Shown in pieces: positions 1 to 5,100 of a stretch of DNA of 5,100 bases (position 1 is the stretch's first letter; every line of letters starts with the position of its first letter). This stretch comes from Bacteroidales bacterium (GTDB lineage Bacteria > Bacteroidota > Bacteroidia > Bacteroidales > UBA12077), in assembly GCA_030156305.1 (NCBI GenBank), contig JASGMZ010000224.1, positions 1-5,100 on the forward strand, in the 5' to 3' direction. Below the pieces are notes generated by a model. That model searched no databases and was not told the origin of the DNA. It was given only the letters and a program-made list of their open reading frames with translations. A program made the translations under genes and the position numbers.

Positions 1-668
1 GGTATTTGATAGTAAATATAGTAGTTTACCCCTAAATTAATAGTGTTAATTCCGTTTCCATATCCGGGAATATTGTAGGGGTCAAAGCTTGAATCTCCTC
101 CTGAAAGTTTCAACTTTATCGATGCACTCCATCCCAAATAAATATTTTTAATAATTTCAGTTTTTAATCCAAGTGAGCCTTCTAACCAATAAGTGCTAAC
201 ATTTTCCGAAGGAATACTAATGGGAATATTTCCCCAATGATTATCAGTAATTATTACATTATTTGCATCCTGGCTAAAAGATGATCGACCTATTCGCACA
301 CCCACTCCTAAAAAATCTGTTGGATATTTTTTGAGCATATTGTAATCAAAACCTATTTTAATAAAATATCCCTCTGAGCTATAATTATAGTTTTCTTTTT
401 CAAGATTTGTATTTGAATAACCCCCTTCGGCAACAGCAAAATATTTATTGCCAAAATTGAAATCAACAGAGCCCTCCAGGGAAAAACGTTCGGGTTTAAA
501 AAGAAAATCTGAAAAACGGCCAATATTAAGGCCTCCTTTAAATCCATAAAATGTTAAGGGTTTTTTTTCCTGCTCTTCTTGCTCATCCTGATTTTGAGCC
601 ACGACGGCAATGGATATCAAAAGAAATAATAAACTACTAGAAATATATTTTAACAAGCCCTTGTTCAT
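1..668 (-). CDS. DUF6048-type predicted outer-membrane protein, 3' end outside window
   Basis: My own translation from ATG at 668 gives 222 residues with no stop before the window edge, so the C-terminus is missing. Residues 1-24 form a signal peptide (MNKG n-region, hydrophobic core, AVVA then Q25), followed by an acidic Gln/Glu linker at about 26-36. The rest is rich in aromatic and glycine residues in short alternating strands (for example FYGFKGGLNIGRF near 40-52 and GVNYYIYYQ at the visible end), which is typical of a small outer-membrane beta-barrel. The start is firm because an in-frame TAG lies a few codons upstream. The ATG is inside the preceding lipoprotein gene, overlapping it by 32 nt in another frame, so translation is probably coupled. 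The DUF6048 name is from memory of the Bacteroidota DUF6452-DUF6048 gene pair plus the barrel-like sequence. No molecular function is known to me. The family is only slightly longer than what is visible, so probably only the last strand is lost. Confidence 0.8.
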   Translation of the reverse strand, partial: MNKGLLKYISSSLLFLLISIAVVAQNQDEQEEQEKKPLTFYGFKGGLNIGRFSDFLFKPERFSLEGSVDFNFGNKYFAVAEGGYSNTNLEKENYNYSSEGYFIKIGFDYNMLKKYPTDFLGVGVRIGRSSFSQDANNVIITDNHWGNIPISIPSENVSTYWLEGSLGLKTEIIKNIYLGWSASIKLKLSGGDSSFDPYNIPGYGNGINTINLGVNYYIYYQI

Positions 669-1101
669 CGGTTGTAATGATGTTTTTTTCTAATTTTAGC
701 GAATCAATATAGTTTTGTGTATAGGTAATGTTATTGATTGTATAGTGAGTTACAAATCCACATTCGGCAGATAATAATACAAACTTTCGTTGATAAAAGA
801 AGGTGATAGTATCATTGCCTTGTACCGGAATAGAGGAGAAAATAAAAGTTGTAGTGTCGTTTGCGGGCGATAACATAAGCCATAAATTGTTATTTTCACC
901 TTCGGTTTGATAATGAATGCTATCTGTCCATTCAGTCGAAAAAACGGAGAGGCTGTCTATAAATCCTTCTATTGATGAGGTGTCGGTTACACTCATCTCA
1001 ACTTTTAGAAGGGTTTCGGTATCTAAATGACATTTATCGTCGGTACAAGCAAATAATACCGTTAGTAATAAAGAAAATAAGATGAAAATTTTTACTTTCA
1101 T
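637..1101 (-). CDS. DUF6452-type small lipoprotein
   Basis: This 154-residue protein has a lipoprotein signal: MKVK n-region, hydrophobic residues 5-18, and a lipobox ending L16-F17-A18-C19. The residues after Cys19 are T-D-D-K, an acidic stretch resembling the lipoprotein export signal that sends Bacteroidota lipoproteins to the cell surface, so an outer-membrane, possibly surface-exposed, location is inferred. The body is mostly beta-rich. It contains a SAECGF motif around residues 111-116 (Cys114), which I associate with DUF6452, and a second cysteine at 24 that could pair with it. Its ATG is 3 nt after the stop of the LpxH-type gene, and its end overlaps the DUF6048-type gene by 32 nt. 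The constant pairing of these two families suggests a shared, still unknown, envelope role. The family assignment is from recalled motifs and context, not a search. Confidence 0.8.
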   Translation of the reverse strand: MKVKIFILFSLLLTVLFACTDDKCHLDTETLLKVEMSVTDTSSIEGFIDSLSVFSTEWTDSIHYQTEGENNNLWLMLSPANDTTTFIFSSIPVQGNDTITFFYQRKFVLLSAECGFVTHYTINNITYTQNYIDSLKLEKNIITTDEQGLVKIYF

Positions 1102-1104
1102 TTT

Positions 1105-1857
1105 TTAATCTTTGAATTTTTTGAGTTCCATTTTATTACCATCAAAAACGGCATAAGTAAAGTTTGTAATCCAATCGCCTAAATTAATATACCTGGTTTT
1201 CTCGTTTAATTGCAGGTCCATAGGCAAATGACGGTGGCCATAAACCATATAGTCAAAATCTTCTGATTTTAGAAGTTTTTTTGAATATAAAATCAACCAC
1301 TCTTTATCTTCTCCTTCAAAAGGCCTTATTTCTCTGGAATACCTGCTATGGGTTGACCATGTATTAGCAATCCATATTCCCATATTGGGATGAAAACGGG
1401 CAAAAAGCCATTGGGAAAACCTGCTGGCAAAAATCTTTTTTAAAAGTTTGTATGATTGGTCTCCCGGGCCTAACCCATCGCCATGAGCAAGGAAAAATTT
1501 TTTCCCTGAATATTCCTTAACAATAGGTTCTTTATGTAATATGACACCCATTTCTTTGGGTAGATAATCAAATATCCACATATCATGGTTCCCGGTAAAG
1601 AAATGCACTGGAATACCCGAATCGGTGATCTCACAAAGTTTTCCTAAAAAACGCGTAAATCCTCTCGGTATTGCTCTTTTATACTCGAACCAGAAATCAA
1701 AAATATCACCCAGTAGAATAATTTCTTTGGCATCGTGTTTTATCGTATCAAGCCACTGGACAAAACGTTTTTCGCGCGCTAAGCTTTCTTTATAATTAGG
1801 AAGCCCAAGATGCACATCTGATGCGAAATATATTTTGTTTTTCTGAGTCAAAATCAA
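1105..1857 (-). CDS. lpxH: UDP-2,3-diacylglucosamine diphosphatase, LpxH type (lipid A synthesis)
   Basis: This calcineurin-like metallophosphoesterase has 250 residues, close to the roughly 240 of E. coli LpxH. Metal-binding motifs appear in order: DVH at 14-16, GDIFDFW at 50-56, GNHD at 89-92, HGDG at 125-128 and GHRH at 207-210. The insert between HGDG and GHRH (about 130-200), rich in Trp, Phe and Arg, matches the helical cap that binds the acyl chains in LpxH. The family hydrolyses UDP-2,3-diacylglucosamine to lipid X and UMP at the inner face of the cytoplasmic membrane, a step of lipid A synthesis. No ATG is usable: the codon before TTG1857 is the in-frame TAA of the upstream gene, and the first internal Met is residue 93. 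TTG at 1857 or TTG at 1851 (giving MTQKNKIYFASDVH) must start it; the second looks more like typical family N-termini. The gene is tightly packed in the operon, with 3 nt before the DUF6452-type gene. Confidence 0.92.
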   Translation of the reverse strand: MILTQKNKIYFASDVHLGLPNYKESLAREKRFVQWLDTIKHDAKEIILLGDIFDFWFEYKRAIPRGFTRFLGKLCEITDSGIPVHFFTGNHDMWIFDYLPKEMGVILHKEPIVKEYSGKKFFLAHGDGLGPGDQSYKLLKKIFASRFSQWLFARFHPNMGIWIANTWSTHSRYSREIRPFEGEDKEWLILYSKKLLKSEDFDYMVYGHRHLPMDLQLNEKTRYINLGDWITNFTYAVFDGNKMELKKFKD

Positions 1858-3030
1858 TTATTTTAAAGCATATGCAAAAGTTTCATTTAATTCCTTCTTC
1901 GAAGGATTTACCATGACAATTTCTCCTTCGGGGTTGATCAGGTAGTTTGTAGGGATCTTTTGAACATTATATATTCTTGCATAATAGGATGTTCTTCCAT
2001 TGATATCAATAACATTTATCCAGGGTAACTGGTCAAAGTCTATTGATTTTATCCAGTTTTCTTTCTTTGTATCCAAAGAAACCTGGTAAATTTCAAATCC
2101 TTTGGGATGGTATTTTTTGTATAGGTCTATTAGCTCCAGGTTCTTGTCAACGCTTTCCTGGCTCCATGATGCCCAAAAACTTAATAAGATGTATTTAGCA
2201 TGTAAAGCATTTAAGCTAATAGTATCGCCATCTTGATTTGGAAGTGCTATTTCAGGCATTCTGTTTATTGGTTTTGTTTGGGTAAGCTCTTTCAGTTTAG
2301 CATTTGTTTTTGCTTGTTCATATCTTTTCAATAGGTTCGTTTTATCGGCAATTAATGCTTTAACATGTTGCGATTCGGGATATTTTTTTTCTAAAGTATC
2401 CGATACAAGCTTAATAAATTGTAAATCCCTGTTTTTATAAAGCACATAATTTTCGTCATCAAATTTTTGATATAAAGCCATGATACTGGCAAGGCTGTTC
2501 ATATTTTCCAGAATAAATGCAATAGATGAATCTCGCTGACGGTCGACAATGTTTACATATTGCTGGTTTAGCTCTTCTATTCGTTGGTTATATTCACGAG
2601 CATCCGGAATTTCTTCTGCAATTTTATTTAATGAATCGAGCTTTTGCTTAGTCTTTTTTAATCGGGATTCTAATTCCTGCACCAACAAAGAGCCTTTAGA
2701 ACCACTGATTTTTGCACGGCTTAAATTGTTGGTGTCAGCTTCAATTTTCACTTTTTCTCCCGGTTCAAGCAATAAGGTTAAAAAATTATGGTCAGACAAA
2801 GCAATATGATAAAATTTGGGATATGCTGATGTTGTGGTGAATTTAAAGGACCCATTTTTACTCATTTTCTTTTTATCCAACTCATTAGTAGTTCCCGAAA
2901 TCGTAAGTTCTTTAAAATGAACTTCCTTATCTTTTCCGTTTTCTATCGTTCCTTTAATTTCAATTTTTTCCGAAGAGTTGCATGCTCCTAATAGTAAAAA
3001 TCCGGCTAAATAAAAAATAATGCGTTTCAT
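1858..3030 (-). CDS. DUF4369/TlpA-like thioredoxin-fold lipoprotein with SQES in place of CXXC
   Basis: This is a 390-residue lipoprotein of the Bacteroidota TlpA/ResA-like family. Signal residues 1-16 end in the lipobox L14-G15-A16-C17. A DUF4369-type beta domain spans about 22-115 (includes PKFY at 71-74), a helical, possibly coiled-coil, section spans about 117-250, and a thioredoxin fold spans about 258-390. The active-site region reads FWASW then S290-Q291-E292-S293, where the family has WCxxC. Both Ser codons are AGC, each one base from the Cys codon TGC. The cis-proline (IPT, Pro360) and overall fold are kept. It therefore cannot do thiol-disulfide exchange by the usual mechanism; a binding or structural role is inferred. 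The tandem paralogue upstream has an intact CRPC. An upstream TTG at 3117 and an ATG at 3066 would add a lysine/asparagine-rich tail before the signal peptide; ATG 3030 gives a clean lipoprotein signal and matches the paralogue's MKK start. No Shine-Dalgarno sequence is visible. Confidence 0.9.
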   Translation of the reverse strand: MKRIIFYLAGFLLLGACNSSEKIEIKGTIENGKDKEVHFKELTISGTTNELDKKKMSKNGSFKFTTTSAYPKFYHIALSDHNFLTLLLEPGEKVKIEADTNNLSRAKISGSKGSLLVQELESRLKKTKQKLDSLNKIAEEIPDAREYNQRIEELNQQYVNIVDRQRDSSIAFILENMNSLASIMALYQKFDDENYVLYKNRDLQFIKLVSDTLEKKYPESQHVKALIADKTNLLKRYEQAKTNAKLKELTQTKPINRMPEIALPNQDGDTISLNALHAKYILLSFWASWSQESVDKNLELIDLYKKYHPKGFEIYQVSLDTKKENWIKSIDFDQLPWINVIDINGRTSYYARIYNVQKIPTNYLINPEGEIVMVNPSKKELNETFAYALK

Positions 3031-3109
3031 TCGAATATTTTTTGTTTTATTTTTTTGTTTATCCATTTCCAAAAAAATATTTAGGATAATTTTTTTAAAA
3101 GGCACTAAG

Positions 3110-4273
3110 TTAATCAAATATTTTCGAAAGTTCAGCTTCCAACTTTTCGCCTCTTAAGTTTTTAGCTATAATTTTACCCTGTTTGTCTACTAAAAAATTG
3201 GCAGGGATACTTTGTACCTGGTAAAGTTTTGCCGGAGCAGAGTTCCAGTATTTTAAATCACTCACATGGATCCAATCTAACCGGTCTTTTTCTATTGCCT
3301 CTACCCAGGCTGATTTTTTCTTATCGAGCGAAACCTGAAATATTTCAAATCCCTGAGAATGATATTTTTCATAAACGTTAACCAGATGTGGATTTTCTAC
3401 CCTACATGGTCGGCACCATGATGCCCAGAAATCTACCAATACATACTTCCCTTTAAGGGATGACAGGCTGGTTGTATCTCCATCTGGATTGGGTAATTCA
3501 ATTTCAGGAGCCTGAGCTCCAATGCCTATTCTGTTAATAGCCATTTCTTTGGCTTTTATTTGCCTTTGTGCTTCTTGTACCTGTGTACTTAATATTCTTA
3601 CAGGTTCAGAGGTAGGATATTTTGATTGAAGTACCGAATCAACTAATTCAAAATAATGCAGATCTTCTACTGGATCTAATACATACCGTCGTGGGGCAAC
3701 TTGCTGATAAAGGGCCATTAATCCTGCTAAAGAACCCGAATTTTCTTTTATAAAATGTATCGTACGATGTTTATGTTTCGCAATTATTGTGTCGGATAAT
3801 TGGATTAATGAATCTTTAACTTCCTGAGTTAACTCTCTACTTCCAATGATCGACTGATAATAAAGCCCTATGGAATCAATTTGTGAAATGGTATGGTCTA
3901 AATGTCTGCGTAACTCAAGGATCTTTTTTGAATCTTGAGAACCATCAATTTTAGCTGTTGATATTAAATTATCTATATTGGCATGGATGGTGATTTGCTC
4001 TTTGGGATTTATAATTAATGATAAATAATTATTGGGAGATGTGCGTATTGCATAAAACTTAGGTATTTCGGTATTCCCTTTAAAACGGAAGTTCCCTTCA
4101 TCGTTTAAAATGATTGAGTCGAGATAGTTTAATTGATCTTTTTGTAACTCTACAAAATACAATTTGGTTCCGTTGGCATTTTTTATTTTTCCCGAAACGG
4201 TAAAATGTTCCGGCTCCGATTCGCACGATGTGATTAAAATCACGGCCAACAGTATAAAAAATAATTTTTTCAT
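3110..4273 (-). CDS. DUF4369/TlpA-like thiol-disulfide oxidoreductase lipoprotein (CRPC active site)
   Basis: This 387-residue lipoprotein has signal residues 1-16 and a lipobox I14-T15-S16-C17, followed by acidic ESEPE. A DUF4369-type domain spans about 24-115 (PKFY at 71-74), a helical linker about 117-248, and a thioredoxin/AhpC-TSA-like domain about 255-387. The active site is W286-C287-R288-P289-C290 in FWASWCRPC, and the cis-proline is Pro357 in SIPANF. Family members are membrane-anchored periplasmic thiol-disulfide oxidoreductases, as in TlpA/ResA, usually reducing; the partner here cannot be told from sequence. An alternative ATG at 4297 overlaps the preceding stop as TAATG and would add eight residues (MFNPNYFR). 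ATG 4273 is preferred because it gives the standard lipoprotein signal and because the region just before it (TTCG then ATGAAA) resembles the same place in the tandem paralogue. The TAATG overlap may still couple translation to the upstream fragment. Confidence 0.92.
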   Translation of the reverse strand: MKKLFFILLAVILITSCESEPEHFTVSGKIKNANGTKLYFVELQKDQLNYLDSIILNDEGNFRFKGNTEIPKFYAIRTSPNNYLSLIINPKEQITIHANIDNLISTAKIDGSQDSKKILELRRHLDHTISQIDSIGLYYQSIIGSRELTQEVKDSLIQLSDTIIAKHKHRTIHFIKENSGSLAGLMALYQQVAPRRYVLDPVEDLHYFELVDSVLQSKYPTSEPVRILSTQVQEAQRQIKAKEMAINRIGIGAQAPEIELPNPDGDTTSLSSLKGKYVLVDFWASWCRPCRVENPHLVNVYEKYHSQGFEIFQVSLDKKKSAWVEAIEKDRLDWIHVSDLKYWNSAPAKLYQVQSIPANFLVDKQGKIIAKNLRGEKLEAELSKIFD

Positions 4274-4296
4274 ACGAAAATAGTTTGGGTTAAACA

Positions 4297-4614
4297 TTAA
4301 ATTGATTTTTTATTTAATTCTTCTATTAATAATATTTTTGCTTTTTGTGGCTTAAAACGATTTTTTGTCCTTTTCATTATTTGTCCCATAAAAAATCCTG
4401 TAATTTTTAATTTTCCGTTTTTATATTTTTTTACCTCCTCCGGAAATTCGTTAACAATTTTTTTTATTACCGTCAATAGTTCTGTTTCATTATGGTTTAA
4501 CAACCACTCGTTTATTTTTGCCAGGTCAAAAGTAGTTTTATTTTCTGAAACAAGAAGCTTTGGCCATAAATTTTGATAGGCTGTTTCTCTTGAAATCTCA
4601 TTTTGGGTAATCAT
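4297..4614 (-). CDS. GatB/YqeY-like C-terminal domain fragment (probable truncated gatB)
   Basis: This 105-residue product matches the C-terminal (YqeY-like) domain of GatB, the subunit of the Asp-tRNA(Asn)/Glu-tRNA(Gln) amidotransferase that contacts tRNA. Recognisable parts are EIS..TA...LWPKLL (7-21), EFPEEVKKYKNGK (56-68) and GFFMGQIMKRTK (73-84). The usual K-G-K-A-(N/D)-P that follows is degraded to KNRFKP. Full GatB is about 480 residues; its catalytic part is absent. The reading frame stays open 13 codons above the ATG, to an in-frame TAG at 4656-4654, and the residues there (ending ISLLN) also fit GatB. That argues for a truncated remnant rather than a designed small protein. GatB-like domains also occur fused to some glutaminyl-tRNA synthetases, so that origin is possible. 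The stop overlaps a downstream ATG as TAATG. Whether it is still translated or useful is unknown; it could be listed as a pseudogene. Confidence 0.7.
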   Translation of the reverse strand: MITQNEISRETAYQNLWPKLLVSENKTTFDLAKINEWLLNHNETELLTVIKKIVNEFPEEVKKYKNGKLKITGFFMGQIMKRTKNRFKPQKAKILLIEELNKKSI

Positions 4615-4647
4615 GTTGAGTAAAGAAATGATATTGGATTTTAATTT

Positions 4648-4661
4648 TTGGCTCTATTAAA
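4648..4661. repeat. 14-nt direct repeat, left copy
   Basis: TTGGCTCTATTAAA is identical to the copy at 5086-5099 in the same orientation, with 424 nt between the two. On the minus strand this copy supplies the in-frame TAG (4656-4654) that closes the GatB-like frame upstream. It may be a target-site duplication or a trace of slippage or recombination. Confidence 0.65.
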
Positions 4662-4707
4662 CTACATTGTTGTTACGAGAATTCTGTTATCTGCAAAAAA
4701 TTATAAA

Positions 4708-4715
4708 CAAAGTTA
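4708..4715 (-). promoter_or_regulatory. Candidate Bacteroidota -7 promoter box (TAACTTTG)
   Basis: The minus strand reads TAACTTTG here, fitting the Bacteroidota primary-sigma -7 consensus TAnnTTTG, about 95 nt upstream of the GatB-fragment ATG. No clear TTTG -33 box is present at the expected distance, and the AT-rich context makes a chance match easy. It is the best candidate seen for transcription of the cluster, offered at low confidence. Confidence 0.22.
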
Positions 4716-4809
4716 TTGATATTTTTATTTTGTATGAATAAACCATGTAAGTATCCACAGAGTTAATAAATTATAGATATACCTAAATCCGCATGTCTTT
4801 TACGAGTTT

Positions 4810-4899
4810 CACAACGTATCACAAAGTTAATGCACAAAGTACCACAAAGGTGAGATTCTACTTAGTGAAACTTTGTGTTATACTTTGAGTGACTTAGTG
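4810..4899. repeat. Imperfect palindrome of CACAAAG-type heptamers
   Basis: The left arm has four heptamers starting at 4810 (CACAACG), 4820, 4833 and 4843 (all CACAAAG). The right arm has four in the reverse sense starting at 4861 (CTTAGTG), 4871 (CTTTGTG), 4883 (CTTTGAG) and 4893 (CTTAGTG). Start spacing is 10-13-10 on the left and 10-12-10 on the right, with an 11-nt centre at 4850-4860. CACAAAGTT at 4820-4828 pairs exactly with AACTTTGTG at 4869-4877. The layout suggests a dispersed, hairpin-forming intergenic repeat; function is unknown. Confidence 0.6.
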
Positions 4900-4968
4900 T
4901 TACAAATAAAAACTTAACTAACTTACGGATTTTAAGATATATATAAGTGTTTAGGTTTAATAAATTTC

Positions 4969-5071
4969 AAATATCGAATATCGAATATCGAATGAAAAAG
5001 TTAACACAACAAAACAGTACGGTTACAAAGAAAAAACAACTTTTACATTTTACATTTGATATTCGATATTT
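4969..5071. repeat. 14-nt perfect inverted repeat with 75-nt loop
   Basis: AAATATCGAATATC at 4969-4982 is the exact reverse complement of GATATTCGATATTT at 5058-5071. The loop holds the rest of the ATATCGA array and a TTTTACA doublet (5041-5054). The arms are themselves nearly self-complementary (AATATCGAATATC-like), so alternative pairings exist. It could be a transcript hairpin, a protein-binding site or a decayed mobile element end; the sequence does not decide. Confidence 0.55.
4971..4991. repeat. 7-nt tandem repeat ATATCGA, three copies
   Basis: Three perfect head-to-tail ATATCGA units are followed by a partial AT. The same motif returns in inverted orientation at 5058-5071, so the array is also one arm of a larger inverted repeat. 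Confidence 0.75.
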
Positions 5072-5085
5072 ATCATTTAATTATA

Positions 5086-5099
5086 TTGGCTCTATTAAA
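5086..5099. repeat. 14-nt direct repeat, right copy
   Basis: This is the second exact copy of TTGGCTCTATTAAA, ending one base before the window edge. The match stops after 14 nt on the left and cannot be followed beyond 5100. The bases to its left on the plus strand (ATTTAATTATA) are loosely like those left of the other copy, so the true repeat may be a little longer and diverged. Confidence 0.65.
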
Positions 5100-5100
5100 A

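Larger units (their letters stand above)
4657..5100. other. Gene-free, repeat-rich intergenic block
   Basis: No open frame on either strand in these roughly 440 bases has a recognisable product or convincing start. The stretch is AT-rich and made largely of short repeats: a CACAAAG-type palindrome, ATATCGA tandem units with an inverted partner, a TTTTACA doublet, and a bracketing 14-nt direct repeat. It must also contain, or lie downstream of, the promoter for the minus-strand gene cluster. No transposase remnant, tRNA or rRNA was seen. Confidence 0.7.

Noticed and set aside
353..547. Minus-strand open frame of 64 codons
   Set aside because: It lies in another frame of the DUF6048-type gene, whose 222-codon frame with signal peptide and barrel-like strands clearly owns this DNA.
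2549..2809. Plus-strand open frame of 86 codons
   Set aside because: It lies fully inside the DUF4369/TlpA-like gene on the opposite strand, has no recognisable domain and a Ser/Phe/Leu-rich composition typical of antisense frames.
3031..3117. N-terminal extension of the SQES thioredoxin gene back to TTG 3117
   Set aside because: It would place a polar Lys/Asn-rich tail before a complete lipoprotein signal peptide and overlap the upstream stop. ATG 3030 fits the paralogue and the lipobox.
4810..4899. CRISPR-like array
   Set aside because: The repeated units are 7 nt, only 3-6 nt apart, and reverse orientation halfway; no 25-40-nt repeat with unique spacers and no cas gene is present.
5051..5058. 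Plus-strand TACATTTG as a promoter -7 box
   Set aside because: It matches TAnnTTTG but lies inside the TTTTACA/ATATCGA repeats, has no TTTG box upstream, and no plus-strand gene follows within the window.
4662..5085. Insertion sequence between the 14-nt direct repeats
   Set aside because: There is no transposase frame or remnant, and no terminal inverted repeats adjoin the 14-mers. At most it is a non-autonomous element, so it is kept as a finding only.
1..5100. Possible new defence or toxin-antitoxin system
   Set aside because: All genes map to known envelope, lipid A or GatB-like families. No nuclease, nucleotide-sensing or toxin-like domain was seen.

Overview
The window is AT-rich bacterial DNA, most likely from the phylum Bacteroidota. 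The signs are DUF4369/TlpA-type thioredoxin lipoproteins, a DUF6452-DUF6048 gene pair, an LpxH-type lipid A hydrolase, acidic residues just after one lipoprotein cysteine, and a general lack of Shine-Dalgarno sequences. A family-level assignment is not possible from this sequence; the Marinilabiliales/Prolixibacteraceae side of Bacteroidales is a guess.

All supported genes lie on the minus strand and read from right to left. In transcription order they are: a 105-residue GatB/YqeY-like C-terminal fragment (4614-4297); a redox-active TlpA-like thioredoxin lipoprotein with a CRPC active site (4273-3110); its tandem paralogue in which both active-site cysteines are serine (SQES; 3030-1858); an LpxH-type UDP-2,3-diacylglucosamine diphosphatase with a TTG start (1857-1105); a small DUF6452-type lipoprotein (1101-637); and a DUF6048-type predicted outer-membrane protein (668 to the window edge, 3' end missing). 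Junctions are tight: a shared-base TAATG, an in-frame TAA directly followed by TTG, a 3-nt gap and a 32-nt overlap. The only larger gap, 79 nt, lies between the two thioredoxin genes. This looks like one transcription unit, and every gene after the GatB fragment acts at, or is destined for, the cell envelope.

The right end (about 4657-5100) has no gene. It holds an imperfect palindrome built of CACAAAG-type heptamers, a 7-nt tandem repeat (ATATCGA) with an inverted copy about 75 nt away, and a 14-nt direct repeat bracketing the whole block. The left copy of that direct repeat sits exactly where the GatB-like reading frame meets a stop codon. This suggests that gatB was truncated by a repeat insertion or rearrangement.

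I saw no new defence, mobile or RNA system. The most interesting items are the cysteine-less thioredoxin paralogue, the GatB breakpoint and the structured repeat block.
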